Shown here in pieces: positions 1 to 8,603 of a DNA stretch of 64,000 nt. Numbering within the stretch: the stretch's first letter is position 1; each line of letters opens with the position of its first letter. Under the pieces are notes generated by a model, which worked only from the letters and a program-made list of their open reading frames with translations, did not search any database and was not told the origin of the DNA. The stretch comes from Bacteroidales bacterium. GTDB lineage: Bacteria; Bacillota; Clostridia; Lachnospirales; Lachnospiraceae. Location of the stretch: assembly GCA_023664535.1 (NCBI GenBank), contig JAMPFJ010000014.1, forward strand, positions 1 to 64,000, written 5' to 3'. The position numbers and the translations under genes are program-made.

Positions 1-7
1 ACTGGAA

Positions 8-56
8 AACCTCTGTTATCAGTAATCACAATACAAGTATAACAGAGGTTTCTTTT
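8..56 (+). terminator. Rho-independent terminator at window edge
   Basis: A 12-bp inverted repeat (AACCTCTGTTAT at 8-19, ATAACAGAGGTT at 39-50) is followed by TCTTTT. It would end a rightward transcript entering from outside the window. The gene it serves is not visible. Confidence 0.7.
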
Positions 57-129
57 AATGACAATAATTTTTTGGCTTGGGAAGGCGTAAGAAGGCGTAA
101 AGCGATACTGTCAAAGTAGTGAATGCCAC

Positions 130-272
130 CCCGTCCGTAAGGACGGTAAGCTGTCCGTAGGACAGCTAGCCCCCCCGGCAGGGCGCAAAGGCACTTTTGA
201 TAGAGCGTAGCCTGTCGAAAGTGCTTTTGCGTTACTTTCGCAGAAAGTAACAAAGGCTGTGCCTGTCGGCAC
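130..272 (+). other. Hairpin cluster, candidate origin of transfer (oriT)
   Basis: Five perfect or near-perfect hairpins lie in 143 bases just ahead of the relaxase gene: CCGTCC/GGACGG at 131-146, GCTGTCC/GGACAGC at 150-166, a 14-bp stem at 184-197 with 218-231 (one mismatch), GTTACTTTC/GAAAGTAAC at 231-251, and GTGCC/GGCAC at 259-272. MobV-type relaxases usually nick a hairpin-containing oriT directly upstream of their own gene, so position and structure fit. The block is much richer in G and C than its surroundings. The nick site cannot be read from sequence alone. Confidence 0.5.
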
Positions 273-318
273 AAAATATGACAGATAAAAAGAGAGAAGA
301 GAGGAAGGTGCAAGATTA

Positions 319-1689
319 TTGGAAAGGACAATCAGCGGCATGATGGGAAAAGGTTCAGTCAGCCATAATACGAGAACTTTTAGTGCAAAAAATGTAGATA
401 AGGAACGGAGCAGATATAATGTGGAGTTCTGCCATTCGGATATCAAAGAAGTATATCATAAATTGTTTGATGATGCCTTAGAGCGTTATAACGCAAAGCA
501 GAAGCGGAGTGACCGAAAAATAAATGATTATTACGAAAAGATAAGGCAGGGCAAGCAGGAAAAACTTTTCCATGAAGTTATTTTTCAGATTGGCAATAAA
601 GACGATACAAATGCCAAGAGTGATGAAGGGCAGCTTGCAAAAGAGATACTGACGGAGTTCATGGAAGATTTTCAGAAAAGAAATCCCAATCTCTATGTAT
701 TCTCAGCGCATCTGCATATGGATGAAGAAACACCGCACATTCATATTGATTTTGTTCCTTTTATCTGTAATAGCAAGCGTGGGCTTGATACAAGGGTAAC
801 ATTGAAAGGCGCATTGGCGGAACAGGGCTTTAAGGGTGGTACAAGAAGTGCAACGGAGTGGAATCAGTGGATAGAATCGGAGAAACAGGAACTTTCAAAG
901 GTTGCAGACCGGTACGGAGTGCGATGGAAACAGTTGGGAACGCATAATAAGCATTTGTCGGTGCTGGATTTTGAAAAGCAGGAACGGGCAAAAGAAGTCG
1001 CAGAATTGGAACGGACAATATCCAGTGGCAAGGCAGAACTGTCGCATATTATTTATCAGCAGGTTCTGGCAGAGGAAGAAACGGAAAAGATTAAACAGGA
1101 AAATGAGGCTGTTCGGCAGGAAACAGAGGAACTTTCCGTAACCAATGATTTATTGCGGGAACAGGCAGACGGATTGTTGAATGACAGGGAAAAACTGCTC
1201 TCTAATAATCAGGCGTTGGAAGAACAGCAGAAAAGATTACAGAAGGAAGTCGAAAAAATGGTGGATTCTAAAACCGCTTTGGAGCGTAATATACACACTT
1301 ATGATGAAGATGCCAAATGGCAGTTGCCAGAGCCAAACGCATTAATGAGCGCAAAAACTTATCGAGATAAACACGTAATGCCACTTGTATTGAAATTAAA
1401 AGAGATTGTAAAAAATCTTACGATAAAATGCGTTAATCTTATAGATCAGGTTAAGCAGTTAAAAGCAAAAGTTACAAAACAGTCAGAGGATATTGTTTTC
1501 TATAAAAGCAAGTTGCACCAGCAATCATTCATATTGGAGCAGTTGCAGGAAAAAGCGGATGATTTTGAACGAGTGAAACGGTATGTTGGAGCAGATAAAA
1601 TTGATACGATTGTGGCAAATGCAAGGGAGTTGGAACGGATTGCACAAAACAGGAATCAGCATAGCAGAGCGTATGGCATGAGCAGATAG
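319..1689 (+). CDS. mobV: MobV-family relaxase (Mob/Pre plasmid mobilisation protein)
   Basis: This relaxase would nick oriT and pilot single-stranded DNA during conjugative mobilisation of the element. The N-terminus (TIS-M-GKGS-NxRTF) and the metal-binding histidine cluster HLHMDEETPHIH at about residues 131-142 are typical of the Mob_Pre/MobV family. A long coiled-coil region follows (about 220-330, and again near 400). The TTG at 319 is preferred because AGGAAGG lies 10 bases upstream and family members start at this point; an ATG at 340 is the alternative. The candidate oriT lies just upstream and a small partner gene follows 16 bases downstream. There is no conjugation or integrase gene in the visible part, so the element would need helper functions or genes outside the window. 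The identification is firm; the exact start is less so. Confidence 0.9.
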   Translation: MERTISGMMGKGSVSHNTRTFSAKNVDKERSRYNVEFCHSDIKEVYHKLFDDALERYNAKQKRSDRKINDYYEKIRQGKQEKLFHEVIFQIGNKDDTNAKSDEGQLAKEILTEFMEDFQKRNPNLYVFSAHLHMDEETPHIHIDFVPFICNSKRGLDTRVTLKGALAEQGFKGGTRSATEWNQWIESEKQELSKVADRYGVRWKQLGTHNKHLSVLDFEKQERAKEVAELERTISSGKAELSHIIYQQVLAEEETEKIKQENEAVRQETEELSVTNDLLREQADGLLNDREKLLSNNQALEEQQKRLQKEVEKMVDSKTALERNIHTYDEDAKWQLPEPNALMSAKTYRDKHVMPLVLKLKEIVKNLTIKCVNLIDQVKQLKAKVTKQSEDIVFYKSKLHQQSFILEQLQEKADDFERVKRYVGADKIDTIVANARELERIAQNRNQHSRAYGMSR

Positions 1690-1705
1690 GAAAGGGTGAG
1701 GTGAT

Positions 1706-2077
1706 ATGATGAATGACAGAGATTGGGGAGAATCGTATTCTATGGAAAATGTTTTAGGGTGTGAATACAACATGGATAACGGTTATGTAGAGGTTTATTA
1801 TTTGGATGGTAATATCCTGCAAATGAAGTGTGAGGAAATAGAAGTAAATCTGCGAACTACGGAATATTCGCTTGCAAAACTGCATAAGCTGCTGGATGAT
1901 AAGCTGATTGAGTATGTTGCGATGGCATTATCGGGAGAACTGCAAGCCTATTGTGATATAGAGGCGGATATGGTAAAGAGTATGTTCGGTACGATTGTTC
2001 AAGGCTATCTGAAACAGGGATACAATAAAGCTATGGCAGAAGCATTGGCGAGAGAATTTTTTAGATATGAAAGTTGA
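1706..2077 (+). CDS. Small protein downstream of MobV (DUF6061-like)
   Basis: This 123-residue acidic protein has no recognisable catalytic motif. It starts 16 bases after the relaxase stop with GAGGTGAT in front of the ATG, so the two genes are probably cotranscribed. Its shape (an N-terminal beta-rich stretch with many Tyr and Glu, then helices ending in ALAREFFRYES) resembles the DUF6061 family that I recall beside MobV genes in Clostridia; that family name is from memory and uncertain. No function is claimed. The gene probably belongs to the mobilisation module rather than the defence cargo. Confidence 0.65.
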   Translation: MMNDRDWGESYSMENVLGCEYNMDNGYVEVYYLDGNILQMKCEEIEVNLRTTEYSLAKLHKLLDDKLIEYVAMALSGELQAYCDIEADMVKSMFGTIVQGYLKQGYNKAMAEALAREFFRYES

Positions 2078-2115
2078 GGGAGAGTATGAGCTTTGCGAAA
2101 AAATAATTATATAAG

Positions 2116-2150
2116 AGGAAAAGGCGGGCGAGTATAGCATGCCTTTTCCT
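2116..2150 (+). terminator. Probable terminator of the mobilisation operon
   Basis: An inverted repeat AGGAAAAGGC (2116-2125) / GCCTTTTCCT (2141-2150) carries the T-run inside its right arm. It lies 39 bases past the last mobilisation gene and before the promoter of the defence cluster. Confidence 0.5.
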
Positions 2151-2311
2151 TAGTGATGTTTTTAACATGGTGCTAGCACCACGCATAAGAGAGATATTAG
2201 ATAATATTTGTTTATACAGATTTCGGCAAATATTTGTTTAGTATTATTTTATGGAAAAAATTTGGATGATGTGATAATATTATTTTGGGATTTTGTATGA
2301 AAAACAAAACA

Positions 2312-2345
2312 AGAACTTGTGTTCGGGTTTAAAATGTGCTATTAT
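2312..2345 (+). promoter_or_regulatory. Promoter with LexA/DinR-like box ahead of the methyltransferase
   Basis: AGAACTTGTGTTCG at 2312-2325 fits the palindrome GAAC-N4-GTTC used by LexA/DinR in Firmicutes. A -10-like TATTAT lies at 2340-2345 and a weak -35 (TTGTGT, 2318) sits inside the box. The same 14 bases occur at 10164-10177 in front of another accessory gene, so the site is unlikely to be chance. Binding by LexA, or by an element-encoded repressor, is inferred. Confidence 0.5.
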
Positions 2346-2381
2346 AGATTAAATGGATGGATAGATTTAAGGAGTAATTTT

Positions 2382-3242
2382 ATGAAAAAAATAGATACAT
2401 CAGCTACAAATATGGACAAGGTAATAAATCAGCTTTTTGAAGGCGATTGCCTTGAGTATATGAACGAAATACCAAATGAAAGCGTAGACATGGTTCTTTG
2501 CGACTTACCATATGGAATGACACAAAATGAATGGGATTGTTATATTTCTTTGGATGAGTTATGGAAACAGTATAATCGAATTATTAAACCGAATGGGGCG
2601 ATAGTATTAACTTCTAATGGAGTTTTTACGGCAAAGCTAATTTTAAGTCAGCCTAATATATATAAATACAAGTGGGTTTGGGAAAAATCAAAGCCAACTA
2701 ATTTTCTAAATGCTAAGAAACAGCCACTTCGAAAACATGAAGATGTGTGTGTGTTTTATAAGAAACAACCGACATATCATCCGCAAATGACACAAGGCGA
2801 TCCCTATGATAAAGGAGTAAGAAAAAATCAATTGTGTGGGAATTATGGTGATTTTGAGCCAGTCCATGTGGCAAGTGAAGGCGAGCGTTATCCGACGGAC
2901 ATTATATATGTTAAGACTGCTGAATGTGAAGGTGCAGTGTTGCATCCAACGCAAAAGCCAATAGAATTGGGGAGATATATGATACGAACATATACAAATC
3001 CGGGGGATGTTGTATTGGATAATACTTTTGGAAGTGGCTCTTTTTTAGTTGCTGCTTTAATGGAAGGAAGAAATTTTATTGGTATTGAAAAGAACGAAAA
3101 TGTAGCATTGTTTAAAAGAGAAGAAATTGATTATATAGATGTTGCGAAAAGAAGATTATTTTTGGCGTGGGAGCAATTAGATAAAAAGACACGTAAATAT
3201 ATAAAGGAACAAAATCTTATTTCTGAATTTGAGGAGAGGTAG
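2382..3242 (+). CDS. Beta-class site-specific DNA methyltransferase
   Basis: This 286-residue enzyme would transfer methyl from S-adenosylmethionine to adenine-N6 (or cytosine-N4). The catalytic motif IV DLPY lies near residue 41 and the cofactor motif DNTFGSGS near 213. This order (IV before I) defines the beta class, family N6_N4_Mtase. The ATG at 2382 is chosen because AAGGAG sits at 2369-2374; an upstream in-frame start at 2319 would overlap the LexA-like box. The stop abuts the start of the next gene, a fused nuclease/methylase, so the two are surely cotranscribed. It could supply protective methylation for the partner nuclease or for the host element. Target sequence unknown. Confidence 0.88.
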   Translation: MKKIDTSATNMDKVINQLFEGDCLEYMNEIPNESVDMVLCDLPYGMTQNEWDCYISLDELWKQYNRIIKPNGAIVLTSNGVFTAKLILSQPNIYKYKWVWEKSKPTNFLNAKKQPLRKHEDVCVFYKKQPTYHPQMTQGDPYDKGVRKNQLCGNYGDFEPVHVASEGERYPTDIIYVKTAECEGAVLHPTQKPIELGRYMIRTYTNPGDVVLDNTFGSGSFLVAALMEGRNFIGIEKNENVALFKREEIDYIDVAKRRLFLAWEQLDKKTRKYIKEQNLISEFEER

Positions 3243-5999
3243 ATGTGTATGGGTACAATTGTTAGACGTAATGAGAGAAGCTGGGCGATTGTTATTATTT
3301 CAGAAATAAGAGCAATGCTCAAAGGAATGAATTTGAAGATTAAAAGTGCAGGTGGGGAGAGCACACTTTCTGTAAATAAGAAAAGTATGTTTCCTGATGT
3401 TTTATTATATGAAGATGAGGCACAGAATAGAATTTTACAGGGATGGGAACTCAAAATGCCGGATGTTTTAATCACAGATGAATTATTGATCAAGGATGCG
3501 GCTAGAAAAGCAGATGCTTTAGGTTTAAACAGTTTTGTAATTTGGAACTTTACATATGGAAAATTATATGTAAAAAATGTGAATGGCGATTTCGAAGAAT
3601 CCAAAGCATGGAGCGGAACAAACCATATAAGAAGCCGTGAGGATGTGGCAACATATAAAACGGAGTGGTTGCCAATTATAAAGGATATTGTCATGACAGT
3701 AAATGAGTTTTTAGTGAATGGGACAATATCGGCATCCTCTATTGAGGCAACGATATCTGATGGACTTATGACAGAAATAATCCAAAGAAATAAAGAGCTG
3801 GTTGCCGAAAACCTTATTTTGGAAGTTAGCAGCAATATGGCAATGGAGAGTCGGCTGAAAGTATGGTGGAATATATTTCATGAGGAATATGATAAAGATG
3901 AGAATGATATGTATTCTGCATATGCAAAATCTATTTTGTTAAATTGGACAAATAGAATTATGTTTGCAAACGCAATAAAGAAGTATCATAATTGCGCTTA
4001 TATTATAAATAAAATTGATAGTACATCTACGCCGTCAGATGGAAATGCAATTATAGATGAGATTATAGAACAAGGGGATTTTTATAATGTATTTAAAAAA
4101 TTGGAATATAATGAGATTGTGCCAGAGGACACATGGATAGACATTGTGGACTATAATCAATTCTTGGTTGAAAATAAAATAGAAAAAATTGATCAGATAG
4201 TTTTACAGGAAATACTAGAAAAAACAGTTAATACAGCAAAGAGAGAAATAAGAGGACAATATGCGACACCATATTGTTTGGCAGATTTACTGTGTCAAAT
4301 AACGATTAATAATTGGAATGAGGAGTGCGCAGATTTATGTGCAGGAACAGGAACAATTGTGAAAGCAATCATCAAGAACAAAACAGAAAGATTACACAAT
4401 TCCGATGTTGCCTTTGAGACTACATGGATAGCTGATAAGTATGCATATCCATTACAAATTGCCAATATTGCAGTAACGAATATAGAGGCATTGAATATCC
4501 CGTTAAATATATTTCAATCGGATGTATTTGCTGTAAATAGTAATAACACAATAGAAGTAAAAAGTCCGATTGATGGTAGGGGAATTGAAAAAGAAATCCC
4601 CAATTTTGGTGCTATTGTTTCTAACTTGCCATTTGTTGAGTACAATAAAATAGCTGCGGATGAAATAGAATATATTAGTGGGTATAGACAACAGATAAAA
4701 GACAATACAGGTATAGAATTTACGTTAGGGAAGACAGATTTATATAATTATTTGCCTTTTAAATTGTATGAGTTATTAGAAGCTGGAGGAAGGTTAGGAA
4801 TTATTTTATCTAACTCATGGCTAGGTACAGATATTGGTAAGAAGTTTTTTGATGCATTACTGTATTATTATGATATTCATGCAGTAGTAATAAGTAATTG
4901 TGGACGTTGGTTCAAGAATGCGGATGTTGTAGCAACTTTACTAATATTGAATAAAAAAGATATTATGATACCAAATCAGGAATTGGAAATAAACTTTTGG
5001 ATGCTGAATAAGGATTTAGAACAAATTAATAGCAATGAGAAAGAAACAATCGTAAATAGTATTGTGCTAGGAGAAGAAATCGACAGTACAGTGGCTTCTG
5101 TTAAAAATTATTCTATTGAAATGATTAAGAGAATTACAGGCAAGGGGATAACATTAAATGCATTGTTTCATGATGTATCATGGGTTAATGAGTTGGCAGA
5201 ATGTTTAATTCCGATTGAAGAAATTCTTACTGTAAAAAGAGGGGAACGTAGAGGATGGAACGATTTGTTTTATCCGTCCGAAAATAGTGGGATTGAGAGT
5301 GAATATATTAAGCCAGTGCTTAAAAATCCGGCATTATTAAAATCATATACAGCACAAACGGATATTGTTGCATTTTGTTGCCATAAATCGAAAGATGAAT
5401 TACGACAATTAGGGCATATAGGGGCTTTAAAATGGATTGAAAAGTTTGAGAACATTAAGAATGGAACAGGCAAATTATTGCCAGAAGCATTAAAACGTTC
5501 GGGCAGTTTTTGGTATGAAATGGATGATGCAACAAGAGCAGATTTTGTGACTGCGCTTAATCCGGATAAACGTTTATTTGTATCAAAGTTCGAGGAGAGT
5601 ACATTCGTTGATCAGCGTTTTACGAGAATGTTAATGAAGAATACAAATATATCAAAAGATTTATTGCATGCATTATTGAACTCTTTATTTGGTATGTTTG
5701 CAATTGAAGCGATTGGTTTTGGTAGGGGATTAGGCGTATTGGATGCAAGTAGTACAAAGCTGAAGAATATGTATATGATAAATCCGCAGATTATATCAGA
5801 CACAGATGCTTTGGAGATTGTGGAACTGTTTGATAAAATTAAAAATCGTAATGTTATGGATACGGAAGATGAGCTAAAAGATGCGGATAGGGAAATATTT
5901 GATCTTAAGATTTTGAAAGCAATAGGACATGAGGAATTGTATAGTTCAATAAAGGAATCTCTGCTGTCAATGCAATTTACTCGGCATACAGTTAAATAA
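3243..5999 (+). CDS. Fused nuclease/N6-adenine methylase, type IIG-like restriction-modification protein
   Basis: This 918-residue protein seems to combine cleavage, methylation and DNA recognition. The N-terminal region has a PD-(D/E)xK pattern (PD at 51-52, ELK at 69-71), followed by a helical linker. A gamma-class methylase domain has the entry motif RGQYATP near 337, cofactor motif ADLCAGTGT near 362, and motif IV SNLPFVEY near 460 (NLPF in place of NPPF/Y). From about 640 to the end a TaqI/Eco57I-like target recognition region can be seen, with GIESEYIKPVLKNP. The gene starts directly at the stop of a second methyltransferase and ends 15 bases before a CD-NTase gene, so it sits in a continuous defence operon. 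Alternatives are a BREX PglX-like or type I-related methylase. The methylase call is firm; nuclease activity is inferred. Confidence 0.8.
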   Translation: MCMGTIVRRNERSWAIVIISEIRAMLKGMNLKIKSAGGESTLSVNKKSMFPDVLLYEDEAQNRILQGWELKMPDVLITDELLIKDAARKADALGLNSFVIWNFTYGKLYVKNVNGDFEESKAWSGTNHIRSREDVATYKTEWLPIIKDIVMTVNEFLVNGTISASSIEATISDGLMTEIIQRNKELVAENLILEVSSNMAMESRLKVWWNIFHEEYDKDENDMYSAYAKSILLNWTNRIMFANAIKKYHNCAYIINKIDSTSTPSDGNAIIDEIIEQGDFYNVFKKLEYNEIVPEDTWIDIVDYNQFLVENKIEKIDQIVLQEILEKTVNTAKREIRGQYATPYCLADLLCQITINNWNEECADLCAGTGTIVKAIIKNKTERLHNSDVAFETTWIADKYAYPLQIANIAVTNIEALNIPLNIFQSDVFAVNSNNTIEVKSPIDGRGIEKEIPNFGAIVSNLPFVEYNKIAADEIEYISGYRQQIKDNTGIEFTLGKTDLYNYLPFKLYELLEAGGRLGIILSNSWLGTDIGKKFFDALLYYYDIHAVVISNCGRWFKNADVVATLLILNKKDIMIPNQELEINFWMLNKDLEQINSNEKETIVNSIVLGEEIDSTVASVKNYSIEMIKRITGKGITLNALFHDVSWVNELAECLIPIEEILTVKRGERRGWNDLFYPSENSGIESEYIKPVLKNPALLKSYTAQTDIVAFCCHKSKDELRQLGHIGALKWIEKFENIKNGTGKLLPEALKRSGSFWYEMDDATRADFVTALNPDKRLFVSKFEESTFVDQRFTRMLMKNTNISKDLLHALLNSLFGMFAIEAIGFGRGLGVLDASSTKLKNMYMINPQIISDTDALEIVELFDKIKNRNVMDTEDELKDADREIFDLKILKAIGHEELYSSIKESLLSMQFTRHTVK

Positions 6000-6014
6000 G
6001 TAGGAGGGATTTAA

Positions 6015-6830
6015 ATGAGTTCAAAGGTTATTAGACATGGAGAGGTAATATCATCAGATATAAGAAAAACTATTTCGCTTCGGTATCATACGATAACAAA
6101 AGCAATTAATGAAGAATTTTGGGGGTCTTCTAGTGATTCAATGCATAGTTTTTATGTAGGATCATACGGAAGAGGAACTGCAATAGATTCAAGTGATATT
6201 GATATGTTAGTGGAATTGCCGGAAGACGAATACAATAGGTATGATGCACAGAAGGGAAATGGGCAGTCAAGATTTTTGCAAGCAGTAAAGAATGCAATTG
6301 TTTTAGCTTATTCTCGTAGCAATGTAAAAGCTGACGGTCAAGTTATTGTTATTGATTTTACAGACGGAATTAAATTTGAGATATTACCTGCTTTTTCTAA
6401 TATAGATTATTTTGGAAATGTTACATATACATATCCTGACACTAACATGGGAGGAAATTGGAAATCAACTAATCCTAAAGCGGAACAAGAAGCTATGCAA
6501 AAGAAGAATACTAATTCAAATGGATTATTGTATGATACATGCAAACACATTAGATATATAAGAGATAATAATTACTCCAGTTATCATTTGTCAGGAATTT
6601 TGATTGATGCGTTTGTATATGATGCTATACAAGGATGGCATTTTTTAACTGAGGGGGAGCAACATGTGGATACAGGTATTACATATGAGCAGGCACTATT
6701 AAATTATTACAATGAAATTTCGTATAATGGATATATAACGCCAAGCATATTTGCTCCGGGGAGTCAAATGCCTATTGATGTATCTAAGGGGTGGAGTGTG
6801 ATAGGCAAGATTTTAAATTATATGGTATAG
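6015..6830 (+). CDS. CD-NTase (SMODS-type nucleotidyltransferase), CBASS second-messenger synthase
   Basis: This 271-residue protein has the nucleotidyltransferase signature GS at 49-50 followed by DSSDID, whose aspartates (61 and 63) would bind metal; a third acidic strand (VIVIDF) follows near 115. Fold and length match CD-NTases of CBASS, which make cyclic di- or trinucleotides when phage infection is sensed. The start is supported by TAGGAGGG 7-14 bases upstream. The next gene, 15 bases on, is a two-helix SLATT membrane protein, a known CD-NTase effector partner, so this is a minimal two-gene CBASS with no Cap2/Cap3 or HORMA/TRIP13 genes nearby. The CD-NTase clade and nucleotide product cannot be read from sequence alone. 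Confidence 0.85.
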   Translation: MSSKVIRHGEVISSDIRKTISLRYHTITKAINEEFWGSSSDSMHSFYVGSYGRGTAIDSSDIDMLVELPEDEYNRYDAQKGNGQSRFLQAVKNAIVLAYSRSNVKADGQVIVIDFTDGIKFEILPAFSNIDYFGNVTYTYPDTNMGGNWKSTNPKAEQEAMQKKNTNSNGLLYDTCKHIRYIRDNNYSSYHLSGILIDAFVYDAIQGWHFLTEGEQHVDTGITYEQALLNYYNEISYNGYITPSIFAPGSQMPIDVSKGWSVIGKILNYMV

Positions 6831-6845
6831 AGAGTGTGAATAAAA

Positions 6846-7409
6846 GTGGAAACAATGGTTTATAGGGAAAAGCTAAAATCTCAAATAAAAGATGCGTATG
6901 GAAAGGTTCTTTATACGTATACAGCTCATCATAAATTTGCAGCGAGGCTTATTAAACAAAAAAATGCGATTAAGGTTGTCCAGATTACCTTAACAGCAAT
7001 ATCTACAGTTGGCTTTTTAGCAACAATTATTACAAATCAAGTTTTGCTTAGTTGGCTTGGCGGTACAACAGCGGCTTTATCGCTAGGTTTAAACTTGTAT
7101 ACAAAAGATTTTAATTTACAAGAAGATATTCAAAAACATAAAGACGCTGCGGATGATTTGTGGGATGTTCGAGAAAAATATATTTCGCTTCTTACGGATT
7201 TTGATATCTTAAATGAGGATAATATTAGAGAACAACGAGATAAATTACAAGATGTGGTATCAAAAATAAACAGAAAATATCCTGGAACAGATAGTAAAAG
7301 TTATGTTGCTGCACAAAATGCATTGCAAAATCAAGAAGAGCAAACATTCCAAGAAGGGGAGGTAGATGAATTACTACCTGATAAGTTAAGGGATAATGGA
7401 ACAATGTAG
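6846..7409 (+). CDS. SLATT-domain two-helix membrane effector of CBASS
   Basis: This 187-residue protein has an N-terminal amphipathic segment, two adjacent membrane helices (about 42-62 and 66-82), and a charged, helical C-terminal cytoplasmic part. That layout is typical of the SLATT family (SMODS- and SLOG-associating two-transmembrane effectors), thought to form pores when activated by a nucleotide signal. It lies 15 bases after the CD-NTase gene. The start is uncertain: GTG at 6846 with a weak AGAG, or ATG at 6855 three codons later. The role (membrane disruption causing abortive infection) is inferred from family and neighbour. No other effector gene is adjacent. Confidence 0.75.
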   Translation: METMVYREKLKSQIKDAYGKVLYTYTAHHKFAARLIKQKNAIKVVQITLTAISTVGFLATIITNQVLLSWLGGTTAALSLGLNLYTKDFNLQEDIQKHKDAADDLWDVREKYISLLTDFDILNEDNIREQRDKLQDVVSKINRKYPGTDSKSYVAAQNALQNQEEQTFQEGEVDELLPDKLRDNGTM

Positions 7410-7489
7410 AGAATGTAGAAAGGCACTGACTACAAATATAAAGCAAATTATTAAAAAGAAAAATAATATGTCAATGAGAGGATGAAATT

Positions 7490-8602
7490 ATGTTAACAAA
7501 TGAAATGGTTATTAAAGCAATAGATAGTCAAGCAAAATCTGTCAAGACCAAGAGCCTTGATATATCATTTAATGAGTTATTGGATATGTATAATAATCAG
7601 GAACTGATTATCAATCCCGATTATCAGAGAATGTTTAGATGGTCAGAGGAAAAACAGTCTATGTTTATCGAATCGTTAATACTTGAAATGCCACTTCCGC
7701 CTATATTTGTAATAGAGAGTGAGGATGGGAATTATGAATTGATTGATGGATTACAAAGAATCTCAACATATTTGCATTTTAGATATAAAGATATAGAAGA
7801 TAGCATTCGAAAAGACTTCTGCTCTGATAGAATTCAATCAGAATTGGTTTTAGTAGGATGTGATATAGTAAAAGAATTAAATGAATATTCTTTTGATACT
7901 TTGCCTAGGGCAGTTCAATTAAAGCTCAAGCGTAATTTTATTAGAATGGAAGTTTTGAGAAAAGAAACAGATACAAATTTACGTTATCATATGTTTAAAA
8001 GGTTAAATACTGGTGGAGAATTGTTGAGCAATCAGGAAGTGCGTAATTGTACAATAAGATTATTAGGAAATGACTTCAATAATTTTATTATAGAGTGTAG
8101 TGAGTATGAATATTTTAAAAAAGCAATTGCTAATGTTGTAGATGAATATGCAACTACTAAAAAGGATCAGGAGTTAGTGCTTAGATATTTTGCATTAAAA
8201 AATAATTTAGTAAATTACAAAAAAGATTTAGATTTCTTTTTGACAGATTATATGGAAAAAGTAACAACAAGGGATTTGCCATTTGATTATGTTCAAGAAA
8301 AAGAATTGTTTGAGAAAACATTCAAATGTCTTTATGAAATTGATGGAAAGAATGCTTTTTCAAGTGTTATAAGTTTAGAGGAAAATAAATTCAAAACTGA
8401 TATAATTATGTATTTTTATGATAGTTTTACTTGCGGAATAGCTCAATGTGCAGATATATTGGAAACAAAGACACCAAAAGCTATGAAGAAAGCACTGAAC
8501 TCATTAAGAAAGAATACGGATTTTTTGAAAACAAGAACTGGTGGAAAACGAAATACAGAAGAAAGAATTGCATTAGTAGAAAATGCGGTAAGAAATTGTT
8601 GA
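7490..8602 (+). CDS. DUF262 domain protein (ParB-like/GmrSD N-terminal type)
   Basis: This 370-residue protein carries the DUF262 hallmarks: DYQRMFRW at about 44-51, the catalytic-type IDGLQR at 85-90, and FKRLNTGGE further on. DUF262 is the NTP-dependent, ParB/sulfiredoxin-like domain of GmrS and many other defence proteins. The DUF1524 HNH nuclease partner found in full GmrSD is absent; instead a HEPN protein starts two bases after the stop. GAGAGGATG lies just upstream of the ATG. There is an 80-base gap from the SLATT gene, so the pair may be an independent module or the tail of the same operon. Modified-DNA restriction is known for GmrSD, but the activity of this shorter form is unknown. 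Confidence 0.8.
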   Translation: MLTNEMVIKAIDSQAKSVKTKSLDISFNELLDMYNNQELIINPDYQRMFRWSEEKQSMFIESLILEMPLPPIFVIESEDGNYELIDGLQRISTYLHFRYKDIEDSIRKDFCSDRIQSELVLVGCDIVKELNEYSFDTLPRAVQLKLKRNFIRMEVLRKETDTNLRYHMFKRLNTGGELLSNQEVRNCTIRLLGNDFNNFIIECSEYEYFKKAIANVVDEYATTKKDQELVLRYFALKNNLVNYKKDLDFFLTDYMEKVTTRDLPFDYVQEKELFEKTFKCLYEIDGKNAFSSVISLEENKFKTDIIMYFYDSFTCGIAQCADILETKTPKAMKKALNSLRKNTDFLKTRTGGKRNTEERIALVENAVRNC

Positions 8603-8603
8603 T

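Noticed and set aside
3131..3835. Minus-strand open frame of 234 codons
   Set aside because: It is antisense to the methyltransferase and the restriction fusion, with low-complexity Ser/Ile/Phe composition and no ribosome binding site.
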